Below the pieces are notes generated by a model. That model worked only from the letters and a program-made list of their open reading frames with translations, ran no database searches and was not told where the DNA came from. Below, in pieces: positions 27,462 to 36,182 of a DNA stretch of 64,000 bases. Location: positions 415,570 to 479,569 of the forward strand of contig NZ_LT727812.1 in NCBI RefSeq assembly GCF_900162665.1, in the 5' to 3' direction. The stretch is from Oceanobacillus sojae (lineage in GTDB: Bacteria > Bacillota > Bacilli > Bacillales > Amphibacillaceae). A program made the position numbers and the translations under genes. How positions within the stretch are numbered: position 1 is the stretch's first letter; every line of letters begins with the position of its first letter.

Positions 27462-28010
27462 TTATTGTGGTCTGCCAATATTACTGAATGGATAAATACG
27501 GAATGTTACTTCACCAATAATTGCCTGTTCATTTAAGAATCCAAAGAAGCGGCTGTCATTACTGTTTCCGCGATTGTCTCCCAATACAAAATAAGTATTT
27601 TCAGGAACTGTAGAGTAGCCTGTAAGCTCTTCTAAAGTAAAATTCCCGGTTTGAAAAGCAAGCTTTGCAGGACTGTTTTCGTTCAGGAGGTACGGCTCAT
27701 CTACCGGTTCTCCATTTAAGTATAAAACATTGTTTATATATTCAATTTGATCGCCAGGCATGCCAATCACACGCTTTACATAGTAATTATCAGAGTCAGG
27801 AGCATGAAATACGATCACATCAAACCGGTCAATGGACGCGACTTTATTGACAATAATCTTATCCTGATCCGAGAAGGTAGGCTGCATGGATTCTCCCCAG
27901 ACAACAGAGGGAGCAAGAAGGAAATTTTTTACAAAAAATACAGTAACAATAATAATCACTGCTATTCTGCATAACAGATAAATTTTTCTCTTCAGAAGAC
28001 CCTTCTCCAT
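27462..28010 (-). CDS. Signal peptidase I
   Basis: A 182-residue type I signal peptidase (SipS/SipT family) that removes Sec and Tat signal peptides outside the membrane. One N-terminal helix (about residues 10-30) anchors it. The catalytic serine is in WGESMQPTF (about residue 41) and the lysine in YVKRVIGMPGD (about 78), followed by the conserved LGDNRGNSNDSRFFG box. GGAGGTA precedes the ATG. A second paralogue lies at 40292-40840, so the organism has at least two, as is common in Bacillus. Confidence 0.93.
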   Translation of the reverse strand: MEKGLLKRKIYLLCRIAVIIIVTVFFVKNFLLAPSVVWGESMQPTFSDQDKIIVNKVASIDRFDVIVFHAPDSDNYYVKRVIGMPGDQIEYINNVLYLNGEPVDEPYLLNENSPAKLAFQTGNFTLEELTGYSTVPENTYFVLGDNRGNSNDSRFFGFLNEQAIIGEVTFRIYPFSNIGRPQ

Positions 28011-28100
28011 GCCCTGTACCTCCTTTAAACGAATTATATCTCTCGTTATATTTCAATTTCATTATACTATATAATCAGGTGAAATGTCACAAAAATAAAA

Positions 28101-28199
28101 ATTACTGTACAAACAGACTAGATACTTTGGTATATAAGTTTTCTCGTAAAGATAAACATAAAAACCATATCATACAGTATCGATTTGTACAACAGTAAT
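28101..28199. repeat. Long imperfect inverted repeat
   Basis: ATTACTGTACAAA (28101-28113) is matched by TTTGTACAACAGTAAT (28184-28199), with a 3-base insertion, around a ~70-base interior that can itself partly pair (GATACT with AGTATC). On the minus strand it follows the YolD-like gene and leads into TTTTTATTTTTG, so a large terminator-like RNA structure is plausible. Confidence 0.45.
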
Positions 28200-28240
28200 A
28201 TATGGGCAGATGCTTAAAGAAAGGACTCTCTTCTCTTTTT

Positions 28241-28468
28241 TTACAAGATAGAAACCTTGACGATATTTTCAAATTTTATTTTGACAAAATCGGTATGACC
28301 AAACTTTTCAACGATTTTTATGTACTTGCCTTCATAATTAATGCTGTCAATATATCCCTGCTCCATATAAAAATTATTATTCTTACAGTGTTTAATGTTA
28401 ATTAGCAGGTTATCTTTATGCACCATCAACAACTGAAAACCAATTTCTTCTTGCACGTGTATATTCAA
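28241..28468 (-). CDS. Small protein resembling the C-terminal half of YolD
   Basis: A 75-residue protein. Its last 45 residues (EQGYIDSINYEGKYIKIVEK, then VKIKFENIVKVSIL) resemble the C-terminal beta domain of YolD-like proteins, which in B. subtilis are encoded beside SOS-induced Y-family polymerases. The usual YolD N-terminus is missing. The start is TTG, overlapping the stop of the upstream gene (TTGA), with GGAGTG seven bases before, so translation is coupled. The family call is from pattern memory and tentative. Confidence 0.55.
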   Translation of the reverse strand: MNIHVQEEIGFQLLMVHKDNLLINIKHCKNNNFYMEQGYIDSINYEGKYIKIVEKFGHTDFVKIKFENIVKVSIL

Positions 28469-28680
28469 GCACCGACACTCCTTTTCAACTGGCCAAATGA
28501 CAGTATGTTATCAATTTTAAAGCTTCTCACCTGTTTACGATAGTAGCAGTAAGCTAAAACTTTGGGGCTATTTATGCCAACCATTCTTATTATTCGTTGG
28601 CTGATCTTACCTTTAGAGTCTATATAATAGATCATTATCTTTTCTTTTTTCTCCATCGCCCTTGTTAAGAAACTGATCAT
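28465..28680 (-). CDS. Small WYL-like protein, first gene of a LexA-boxed operon
   Basis: A 71-residue protein starting at ATG 28680, chosen for its GAGGTGG ribosome site (a GTG three codons earlier overlaps that site). The segment KIMIYYIDSKGKISQRIIR, then VLAYCYYRKQVRSFKIDNIL, matches the beta-barrel pattern of a WYL domain, a ligand- or nucleic-acid-binding module, here without any helix-turn-helix. Two tandem LexA-type boxes lie directly between its promoter and start. Translation is coupled to the YolD-like gene downstream. Confidence 0.65.
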   Translation of the reverse strand: MISFLTRAMEKKEKIMIYYIDSKGKISQRIIRMVGINSPKVLAYCYYRKQVRSFKIDNILSFGQLKRSVGA

Positions 28681-28697
28681 TTTAACCACCTCAATAA

Positions 28698-28722
28698 GAA
28701 CTTTTGTTCTGAACGTTTGTTC
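28698..28722 (-). promoter_or_regulatory. Two tandem LexA (SOS) boxes
   Basis: GAACTTTTGTTC (28698-28709) and GAACGTTTGTTC (28711-28722) both match the Gram-positive LexA/DinR core GAAC-N4-GTTC exactly and are separated by one base. They sit immediately after the -10 element, where LexA would block transcription. Confidence 0.85.
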
Positions 28723-28724
28723 TT

Positions 28725-28752
28725 ATTATATCAAAACAGATGTAATTGTAAA
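28725..28752 (-). promoter_or_regulatory. SigA promoter of the SOS operon
   Basis: On the minus strand TTTACA (28747-28752) and TATAAT (28725-28730) are 16 bases apart, just upstream of the LexA boxes. Confidence 0.7.
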
Positions 28753-28847
28753 CATGAAATAAATGGATAAAATTATATCAAAAATAAATTAACCTTTATT
28801 TACTCTACCTAACGTAGGTTCGCATTAACAGGTCTATTTGTGCGCAA

Positions 28848-28877
28848 AAAAATAAGCCCTCGCAGGGACTTATTTTT
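28848..28877 (-). terminator. Terminator of GH13-like gene
   Basis: AAAAATAAGCCCT pairs with AGGGACTTATTTTT across a 3-base loop, 17 bases after the stop codon. Confidence 0.85.
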
Positions 28878-28893
28878 AATTAATGATTCGTTT

Positions 28894-30399
28894 TTATTTT
28901 CCGCTTTCTTGACGTTCCCTTATTTTTTGTTTTCTTTTTAACAATATAACTGCAATAACAAACAATGCGAGAACAGAAACCATAAAGCCGATAAACAGCC
29001 AATTAAAGCCTTTATCTTCTTCTAAAATATACACTTCAACGGATTCTCTCGGTATTCCAATCCGGTAGTTGCCTTCTTTGTTTTCACGAACTAAATTATC
29101 CTCTAAAATACCTTTTAACTGCATACCAGATTCTATATTATCTACATCTATATATGCTGATTCACTTCCGTTATTTATAGCTGCGTACATTACCTCATCT
29201 TGATAGCTGCGACGGAACACCAGCATCGATCCATCAGACCCGACATATTCAAAATCACCGAATCTTAATGCAGGAAATTCATTATGCAGGGAAGCAATAC
29301 GTTTATGAAATTCCTTTAAATCGTCATCTCCGCTATTAAACGGAACAAGCCGCTGAGACTCTTCAGCATCGCCTCCATACATTGGAAGCTCTGTCCCTTG
29401 CGTAATCATCGTTGCACCTGGTGTTGTATACATATATGTTAATGCCAGCGTCCAGGCAGTTAAAGCATTACGCTGATTTCCTGAAAAAATATTTGTAAAA
29501 CGTTCCTGCCCGAAACCGTCTATCTGTTTATAAAAATCGGTTAATCCCTGTTCTTTCCAGGTATCATAAATCGCAGAAACATCATTGTCACTTTCTGCAA
29601 ATGTTTCACTTAATTCTTGATTCAACTCCGGATAATTAATAATATCAAGCGATGTATTTTCCAACAAATTCTCTGCTTCATCCATAGTTGCTTCTGTTAT
29701 ATCACCAATAAGATAAAAATCAGGCCGATTTTCTTTTAAAGCGGCAGTAAAATCTTTGATAAACGCTTCTGGTGCAGCATCAAGATCAGGCAGCTTGAAT
29801 CCATCAATATCCGTTTCCGACTCCCAATACATAGCAGCGTCTAATATATAATCTGCAGCATCAGGATTCGTTAAGTCTAATTGAACCGTTTCGGATAAAT
29901 GTTCATCATCTGAAGCAGGTGCTCCCAGCCACCAGTCTTCTTTATCCGGCTCCTCCGTCAAAGGGCTTGTATCAGCAGCATAGTTAAGCACAAAATCAAT
30001 AACTATTTTCATATCACGCTGGTGCGCTTCTGATACAAGACGCTCAAAGTCTTCCATTGTTCCAAATTGTGGATTTACTTGATAGAAATCCGTAATCCAA
30101 AATCCATGATAACCTTTTTCTTTATTCTCCATAATCGGTGACAGAGAAATCGTAGTAATCCCGAGATCCTTCAGGTCATCTAATTTATTTATGATTCCTT
30201 GAAAGTCACCGCCATGATAGTTATAAGGATCATCAATATCTATTTCTCCCTGAATTTCAGTGTCCCCATTATTAAACCGGTCAACCAATATTTGATAAAA
30301 TATTTCATTATGTATATCCTGGTCCTGCGCATGAGCTGGTACTTGTATGATGAACATACTTATGAAAGCAGCAAGTCCCATACTTATTTTTTTAATCAT
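28894..30399 (-). CDS. Membrane-anchored GH13 (alpha-amylase-like) protein lacking catalytic residues
   Basis: A 501-residue exported protein with a signal peptide (1-24), an amylase-type barrel (EIFYQILVDRFNNGD, YHGGDFQGII, GITTISLSPIMENKEKGYHG) and a C-terminal transmembrane anchor (about 471-490) with a basic cytoplasmic tail. The GH13 signature regions are degenerate. Region I reads DFVLNY instead of DxVxNH. Region II has GFKLPD where GFRxD carries the nucleophile (Pro204). Region III has IGD for GE. Region IV has DGFG for DNHD. All three catalytic acids appear replaced, so it is probably a non-hydrolytic surface protein. A cre-like site lies upstream. Confidence 0.8.
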   Translation of the reverse strand: MIKKISMGLAAFISMFIIQVPAHAQDQDIHNEIFYQILVDRFNNGDTEIQGEIDIDDPYNYHGGDFQGIINKLDDLKDLGITTISLSPIMENKEKGYHGFWITDFYQVNPQFGTMEDFERLVSEAHQRDMKIVIDFVLNYAADTSPLTEEPDKEDWWLGAPASDDEHLSETVQLDLTNPDAADYILDAAMYWESETDIDGFKLPDLDAAPEAFIKDFTAALKENRPDFYLIGDITEATMDEAENLLENTSLDIINYPELNQELSETFAESDNDVSAIYDTWKEQGLTDFYKQIDGFGQERFTNIFSGNQRNALTAWTLALTYMYTTPGATMITQGTELPMYGGDAEESQRLVPFNSGDDDLKEFHKRIASLHNEFPALRFGDFEYVGSDGSMLVFRRSYQDEVMYAAINNGSESAYIDVDNIESGMQLKGILEDNLVRENKEGNYRIGIPRESVEVYILEEDKGFNWLFIGFMVSVLALFVIAVILLKRKQKIRERQESGK

Positions 30400-30438
30400 A
30401 GATTTTCCCCCAATGATAATAAAACTGTCATTTTTATT

Positions 30439-30463
30439 GGACTTTTTGAACTTCCTCTATTAT
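30439..30463. repeat. Solo end of repeat family 2
   Basis: GGACTTTTTGAACTTCCTCT and adjoining bases match the right end of the element at 31085-31245 with one or two changes. It lies in the leader of the GH13-like gene. Confidence 0.5.
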
Positions 30464-30506
30464 TACTTATTTTTTAAAAAAATCATACCTTGATTTAAAG
30501 GATGTA

Positions 30507-30520
30507 GAAAAGCGTTCACA
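30507..30520 (-). promoter_or_regulatory. Candidate cre (CcpA) site upstream of GH13-like gene
   Basis: On the minus strand TGTGAACGCTTTTC fits the cre consensus except at its last two positions. Catabolite control would be expected for an amylase gene. It is about 110 bases before the start codon. Confidence 0.4.
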
Positions 30521-30536
30521 ATTATCTTTGAAAATA

Positions 30537-30574
30537 AATAAAGCGCCTCAGCCAGCTGACTAAAGCACTTTATT
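30537..30574 (-). terminator. Probable terminator of yisL
   Basis: AATAAAG (30537-30543) pairs with CTTTATT (30568-30574), with an inner GC extension and a T-rich downstream sequence on the minus strand. Confidence 0.6.
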
Positions 30575-30622
30575 CTATCCTGTTCATCAGGAATTTACAG
30601 GTTTACCATAATCCCTCTTAAT

Positions 30623-31000
30623 TTAGAAATAAAAGCCCATTGGCAGGCGGAAGAAGCCTAAAACAATGACAATAATCAGTGCAATAAAGAATTGAATCCA
30701 TTTGCCTGTTGCCGGCTTGCCTTTTTTCGCAGAAACTAATATCATTTCCATCATTACTACAATCCAAATACCAGCAAGTGCTTTTACAATTACTTCACCT
30801 AGTATCGGCATGGAGTAGCCTTGAAAATAATCCCAGGTTAATAACCCACCGGTGATGATGATAAATAAATACACAAGACGTAAAATCATATGAACAATCG
30901 TTGCAGGCTTATTACTGCTTTTTTTGTATAAGACTAATGCAATAATAAAGAGAATCAGTCCCAGTGCCCACGCAGTAATATGCAGATGTGTTGCTCCCAT
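30623..31000 (-). CDS. yisL: UPF0344 membrane protein YisL
   Basis: A 125-residue integral membrane protein matching the DUF1516/UPF0344 family. It opens with THLHITAWALGLILF and has four predicted helices (about 6-22, 34-56, 68-92, 103-122) with the family's MILRLVYLFIIITGG segment. The function of the family is unknown. The length fits. GGAGGAAAC precedes the ATG. It is monocistronic, between the GH13-like gene and an intergenic repeat element. Confidence 0.85.
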   Translation of the reverse strand: MGATHLHITAWALGLILFIIALVLYKKSSNKPATIVHMILRLVYLFIIITGGLLTWDYFQGYSMPILGEVIVKALAGIWIVVMMEMILVSAKKGKPATGKWIQFFIALIIVIVLGFFRLPMGFYF

Positions 31001-31084
31001 TTAAGTTTCCTCCTTCGTTTTTATAAGTACATGTAATAATCATCTTCCACATTTAACAAAAATGACTAATAATCCGTTTACTAT

Positions 31085-31245
31085 AAGTGCTTGTTTAAAA
31101 AGTAATCAAATTAGAAGCAAGAAGATCAAGGCGACGTGACTTTTACGAACAGAGCGTATGCTTTTAAATACGTGAGTATCGAAAAAGATACGTCAACGCA
31201 GAGATTCGCAGCTTATCATTTGGGGACTTTTTGAACATCCTCTAT
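31085..31245. repeat. MITE-like intergenic element, repeat family 2
   Basis: The element has terminal inverted repeats: TGTTTAAAAAGT at 31092-31103 against ACTTTTTGAACA at 31226-31237, with weaker similarity for about 40 bases inward. The interior carries GAAGATCAAGGCGACGTGAC and TACGTCAACGCAGAGATTCG. No ORF is inside. A diverged copy lies at 51329-51440 and a solo end at 30439. I recall closely similar repeats from Oceanobacillus-type genomes. Confidence 0.65.
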
Positions 31246-31305
31246 AATACCATTTTCTTCCCTAAGATGACATTTTAATGTCCCATTGTCAACAAATCGC
31301 CATGA

Positions 31306-32463
31306 TTAACGTCTGAACGGCTGCATTTTTTTATATGTGATACATCTCCATAACCACTCAACAGGTCCAAACTGAAAATAACGAAGCCAAATCGTACTGC
31401 CGATAATTTGCAGGCAGAAAATAACAAGGACAATCAAAATTTGCTGAAAAGGACGAACTTCTCCGTAAAGTCCGAAACCGACACCGTAGAAAAGCCAAAA
31501 GGAAATAACAGATTGCAGCAAATAATTGGACAGTGCCATTTTACCGATCGGTGTCAGAACACGAAGTACTTTTCTTGAGATACTCTTTTGCCATAATAAC
31601 GTGATGCTGGTCAGATAGAAGACTGCGGATGCTGTCCCTCCGATATTATCTTGCACCAGAGCAAACCAGAGCGGATTACCAAATAGATAAGGTCCAATTT
31701 TAAACAGAATAAATACAATCAGTGAGATAACCCAAATCTTTTTCAATATACTCCTGTAGGAAAGCGGGTCATGAAACCATCTCTTTCTTGCCAGGTACAT
31801 CCCAAATAAAAATAGAGGGAGAATAATGAATGGGTATATAATAAAGCCTAAAAATCCATTCGACAGCTGCCAGTCTTGAAAATTCTGCGCCATTATAATA
31901 GAAAAATCATTGGATCGATAGCTTTGAAAGGCCTGCTCTATTTCGGATGTATTACCCAGAACGATAAAATCCCTCGCTGCGTATTGCAGACTTGTGAATG
32001 CAATTGTTGAAAATCCTAATAGACCAACTCCCCAGCCTGCCAGGGCTTTATCCCCGCTATTTAAGAATAAAAGCAGTAAAAATCCCATCGTTCCATAGGT
32101 TAAGAGAATATCTCCATTCCACACCGCAAAAGCATGAATGATTCCAAACACAATTAAGGTTCCCAATCTTCTTCCGAAAAAAGCATACGGTGAAATTTCT
32201 TTTTTGTCCAGGCTATCCTTTTGAATTTGAATCCCGAAGCCAAAGAGAATGGAGAATAAAGTATAAAAGCTGGCTTGAAAGAAAATATCAATAAAAGCCA
32301 GGCTGAATTGATCCATTCCAGCAGTCCAGATATCTTCTGCTCCGCCATAGAGAAAATAAGGTGCAGAAAATGATCCTATATTAACCATAAATATACCTAA
32401 AATCGCAAAACCTCTCGCAGCATCTATCCATTCTAATCGTTTATTCACTTGGTAAGGTTGCAC
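31306..32463 (-). CDS. DUF418 family membrane protein
   Basis: A 385-residue polytopic membrane protein of the YeiB/DUF418 family, related to acyltransferase-3-like proteins. It begins with RLEWIDAARGFAILGIFMVN, contains about nine or ten helices, and ends with the DUF418 block (LTPIGKMALSNYLLQS, GPVEWLWRCITY). The biochemical role is unknown; an envelope function is usually supposed. It starts two bases after the addA stop codon, so it is the last gene of the addBA transcript. Confidence 0.83.
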   Translation of the reverse strand: MQPYQVNKRLEWIDAARGFAILGIFMVNIGSFSAPYFLYGGAEDIWTAGMDQFSLAFIDIFFQASFYTLFSILFGFGIQIQKDSLDKKEISPYAFFGRRLGTLIVFGIIHAFAVWNGDILLTYGTMGFLLLLFLNSGDKALAGWGVGLLGFSTIAFTSLQYAARDFIVLGNTSEIEQAFQSYRSNDFSIIMAQNFQDWQLSNGFLGFIIYPFIILPLFLFGMYLARKRWFHDPLSYRSILKKIWVISLIVFILFKIGPYLFGNPLWFALVQDNIGGTASAVFYLTSITLLWQKSISRKVLRVLTPIGKMALSNYLLQSVISFWLFYGVGFGLYGEVRPFQQILIVLVIFCLQIIGSTIWLRYFQFGPVEWLWRCITYKKMQPFRR

Positions 32464-32465
32464 TA

Positions 32466-35400
32466 TTATTCTCCTTTAATAAGAAGCTTTTTAGAAAAGA
32501 AATAGAGATATGTTTCCTTAACAGGCCGCTTCCAGATTTCTTCAATTGCATACCGGTAAAGCTCCAGCTGTGTTTTATACCGTTTTCTCAGCTTCTCCTC
32601 TAATTTTTCTGTGACATCTTCTGTTATCATATCTGTTTTATAATCAAGGATAATACAGCCTTCTTCCAAAGGGATAACACAATCGATAACCCCCTGGATT
32701 AATACCTTTTCTTTCACAGGATCCTTCCAATCCGGATATACTTTTTCAGCCGGCAGCATCAAACTGAATGGTACTTCCTTAAATACGTTGTTCTCTGCAA
32801 AAATTTTCCGGGCGATCGTTGATTCTAAAAAGTCTACAATAGCTGAAGCAGAGACACTTTCCGCTTCTGGAGCTGTCATTTTCTCCTCTTGAACCAGTTT
32901 CTCTATAAACTCCTCCACTTCTTCTTTGGAGAGTATCCCCTTCAAAGGAAGGTGCTGCATCACAGTATGAAGTGCAGTCCCTTTCTCAGCCGGAGTTAAT
33001 TTCTTTTCAGCCTGCATAAATCTCGGCCTGTTTGTAATCGGACGTATCGCAGATTGTGGAATCATTCTCTCATCGCTGTACGCATCCTTCTGCTCCTGCT
33101 GCCGTTTTAATTCTGTGACGGATTGCTTTGCACGGGAGTGTACAGCCTGTTGATATGGATATTGATAGGAAAGCCGTCTGTCGACCCACGTATCCAGTTC
33201 TTTATTATCCTGTTCAAGCCTGTCCCAATTTCTGATTTGATTTTTTAACGCATCTTGTTTTTGCTGCAGCGTATTCTCAAGGAAAACAAGATCCTGACTC
33301 GGATGAATTTGTACATACCACTTTGATGAATCATCTGTGATTTCAGATAAAACGCCGGTTCCAATCTCCTCTTCTCTCAAAATTTCTGCTTGCGGATGAC
33401 GAATTAGTGCTGGTCCGACCCAATCAAGATAATTCTTTGCTCCGACCCGAAAATACGCAGGCAATACCCAGTCTGCATGATGTACAAGCCATGACCATGA
33501 TGCTTTCCGCTTCTCTGCAGAATTGACTGTTCCTACCATGAACAACTTCTCTTCTGCACGCGTTAATGCTACATACAATAAGCGGATTTCCTCCGACAGC
33601 TGCTCTCTTCTGATTTTTTCTCTCATCGCATGATAAAATAAAGTGGAATATTGAATCCGTTTATCTGGATCAATAAATTTACTGGCAAACCCCAAATCTT
33701 TATGAAGCAGATATTTCTCGTTTAAATCCATCATATTAAATTCTTTATCCATACCCCCGAGAATCACAACAGGAAATTCCAGACCTTTACTTTTATGAAT
33801 CGTCATTATCCGGACAACATCTTCCTGTTCACTAAGCGCACGTGCAGCCCCTAGATCCTTCTGCTCTTCTTCCATCCTTTCAATAAAGCGAAGAAAACGA
33901 TATAAACCGCGAAAGGAGGTCTCTTCATAGCTTCTTGCCCGGTCATATAAAGCCCGTAAATTTGCCTGGCGCTGTTTACCGCCGGGGATACCGCCAACAA
34001 AATCATAATAGCCGGTTTCCCGATAAATTTGCCATATTAATTCTGACAATGCTCCTTGCTGGGCAGATAGTCTGAAAGTATCCAACAGCTCCAGAAATTC
34101 CTTTAATTGTACGGTAACCTGATTCGCTTCTTGTTCCAAGTATGCTATCAGTGCATCATAAAAATTTCCGTGCCGGTTCGCTAAACGGATGGACGCTAAA
34201 TCATTTTCCTTCAAACCGACAACAGGTGAACGCAACACAGCTGCCAGCGGAATATCCTGACGCGGATTATCAATTATCTTTAATAAACTGATCATGACCC
34301 TGATTTCAATCGCTTCAAAGTAGCCCGATGTTAATTCTGCATAGACAGGGATACCTTGTTTTTTCAGCTCATCCATAATAACAGGTGCCCACGTCATCGA
34401 ACGCATTAAAATGACAATATCCCGGTACATCAGATTTCTATGCTGACCAGTTCCCTTATCCACCACTTGCATCGGTGTATCTGTACCTTCAGTGCCAATC
34501 CATTCCCGGATTTTTTTTGCATAAGCCCGCGCTTCAATTTGTGCTTTTTCTAAATCTTCTCCCATCTCTTCCCCTTCTCCGGATTTCTGTCCTTGAGGAT
34601 TATCAATCATCAATAATTCCGGATTAGAGTGGAGCGGAAATTCATCATAAATACGATTACCGTAAACAAGCTCGGCATCCTGGTCGTATTCAATATCGCC
34701 GACCTCTTCATCAAAAAGCTGACGGAATAGATAGTTAGCGCCAACCAGCACCTCTTCCCTGCTTCGGAAATTCCGGTTCAAATCAATTCGCTCGGCCGGA
34801 TAATTGACTGTGGCAAACTGTTTATATTTCTCAATAAAGAGGGAAGGCTCTGCATGACGAAAGCCATAAATGCTCTGTTTCACATCACCAACCATAAACA
34901 TATTTCCATTATCCTCTGGATTACGGACTAACTGAAGAATACTTTCCTGCACAAGGTTCGTATCCTGATATTCATCAACAAGCACTTCTTTAAACTGCTT
35001 TTGCAGCTGAATAGCAATGGAGGAAGCACCAATTGGAGCACCTTCTTCATCAGTCTCCATTAAAACCTCCAGACAATAATGCTCTAAATCGTTAAAATCA
35101 ACAATAGCCTGTTCCTTTTTCCGATGTTGAAACTGATCCATATAGTTTTCTACCATAGAGGTCATCTGTTTTAAAACAGGAGCCATTCCCTGCATATCCT
35201 GAATGTGAGCAGCCAGACTGCGGACAAACCATTTTTCCTTCATTTTGTCCCATCTGTCTTTGACTTTTTTCCGGAAAGCCTTCACCTGTTCCCGTTTTTC
35301 TGGATTATCTTCTACTTTTTTTCTTGATAACGCTGCAAACTTCGTATCATGAACAAATTGGTGTAATTCATCCCACCCAGATAATTTTTCCGTTGCCGCT

Positions 35401-36182
35401 TCCAGCACCGCCGTATCCTTTTCCAAAGCATCCAAATAATGATATGGTCCGTCCGGCTCTCTTGCCACAGCAATAGCTAAAGCATTCTCCTGCTTCATTG
35501 CTTTCAATTGATTGGAAATCTCTTCCTTGACTTCCTGGAGCCACGGAATTGTTTCTTCTGTCCAATCTTCCTCTATTTCGTAATTTGCTGTCAGCTGGTG
35601 CAGCCATTTTTTGGGAGACGGATGTTGAACTGCAAAATTCGCTGTTTTCAGGATTAATTCTTCCACATCCCGATCACTTCTATCATTTGAAAAGCGGTTT
35701 ACTACTTCAAAAAACTGTTCCTGCTCCTGGTTTGAATCATCGTACCAGCCTTCCAGCAGATCATCCAGAACCTCCCGCTTTATCATATCCATTTCTACAT
35801 CATCCGCAATCCGGAAAGAAGGATCTAAATCAATCATATAGGCATTTTTACGTACAATATCTAAGCAAAAGGAATGCAGCGTTGAAATAGATGCTCTCTG
35901 CAATAAAGACAGCTGTTTTTTTAAATGAAGAGATCCCGGTTTTTCAGCCAGGGACTTCTCCAGTGCCGCTCCTACTCTCGCCCGCATTTCCTGTGCTGCT
36001 GCGTTCGTAAAGGTAACAACGAGCAGTTCATCAATATTAATCGCATCTTCTTCTTTTAAGAGTTTCTGAATAATACGTTCTACGAGGACAGCTGTTTTTC
36101 CGGAGCCGGCTGCAGCAGCTACAAGGATATCCGTACCGCTTTGATAAATTGCCTGTTCCTGTTCTTTTGTCCATTTAACCAC
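32466..36182 (-). CDS. addA: ATP-dependent helicase/nuclease subunit A (AddA)
   Basis: A 1238-residue UvrD-type helicase with a C-terminal RecB-family nuclease. With AddB it resects double-strand breaks for recombination. Walker A is AAAAGSGKTAVLVER (about residue 19), helicase motif II is VDEYQDTN (about 410), later motifs are GDVKQSIYGFRHAE and MTIHKSKGLEFPVV, and the nuclease core is VIDCVIPLEEGCIILDYKTD (about 1175). Its start overlaps the end of addB by eight bases, which suggests coupled translation. It has full length and no visible damage. Confidence 0.96.
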   Translation of the reverse strand: MVKWTKEQEQAIYQSGTDILVAAAAGSGKTAVLVERIIQKLLKEEDAINIDELLVVTFTNAAAQEMRARVGAALEKSLAEKPGSLHLKKQLSLLQRASISTLHSFCLDIVRKNAYMIDLDPSFRIADDVEMDMIKREVLDDLLEGWYDDSNQEQEQFFEVVNRFSNDRSDRDVEELILKTANFAVQHPSPKKWLHQLTANYEIEEDWTEETIPWLQEVKEEISNQLKAMKQENALAIAVAREPDGPYHYLDALEKDTAVLEAATEKLSGWDELHQFVHDTKFAALSRKKVEDNPEKREQVKAFRKKVKDRWDKMKEKWFVRSLAAHIQDMQGMAPVLKQMTSMVENYMDQFQHRKKEQAIVDFNDLEHYCLEVLMETDEEGAPIGASSIAIQLQKQFKEVLVDEYQDTNLVQESILQLVRNPEDNGNMFMVGDVKQSIYGFRHAEPSLFIEKYKQFATVNYPAERIDLNRNFRSREEVLVGANYLFRQLFDEEVGDIEYDQDAELVYGNRIYDEFPLHSNPELLMIDNPQGQKSGEGEEMGEDLEKAQIEARAYAKKIREWIGTEGTDTPMQVVDKGTGQHRNLMYRDIVILMRSMTWAPVIMDELKKQGIPVYAELTSGYFEAIEIRVMISLLKIIDNPRQDIPLAAVLRSPVVGLKENDLASIRLANRHGNFYDALIAYLEQEANQVTVQLKEFLELLDTFRLSAQQGALSELIWQIYRETGYYDFVGGIPGGKQRQANLRALYDRARSYEETSFRGLYRFLRFIERMEEEQKDLGAARALSEQEDVVRIMTIHKSKGLEFPVVILGGMDKEFNMMDLNEKYLLHKDLGFASKFIDPDKRIQYSTLFYHAMREKIRREQLSEEIRLLYVALTRAEEKLFMVGTVNSAEKRKASWSWLVHHADWVLPAYFRVGAKNYLDWVGPALIRHPQAEILREEEIGTGVLSEITDDSSKWYVQIHPSQDLVFLENTLQQKQDALKNQIRNWDRLEQDNKELDTWVDRRLSYQYPYQQAVHSRAKQSVTELKRQQEQKDAYSDERMIPQSAIRPITNRPRFMQAEKKLTPAEKGTALHTVMQHLPLKGILSKEEVEEFIEKLVQEEKMTAPEAESVSASAIVDFLESTIARKIFAENNVFKEVPFSLMLPAEKVYPDWKDPVKEKVLIQGVIDCVIPLEEGCIILDYKTDMITEDVTEKLEEKLRKRYKTQLELYRYAIEEIWKRPVKETYLYFFSKKLLIKGE

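Noticed and set aside
35549-35890. 113-codon plus-strand frame inside addA
   Set aside because: Opposite conserved AddA sequence, no ribosome site and no recognisable domain.
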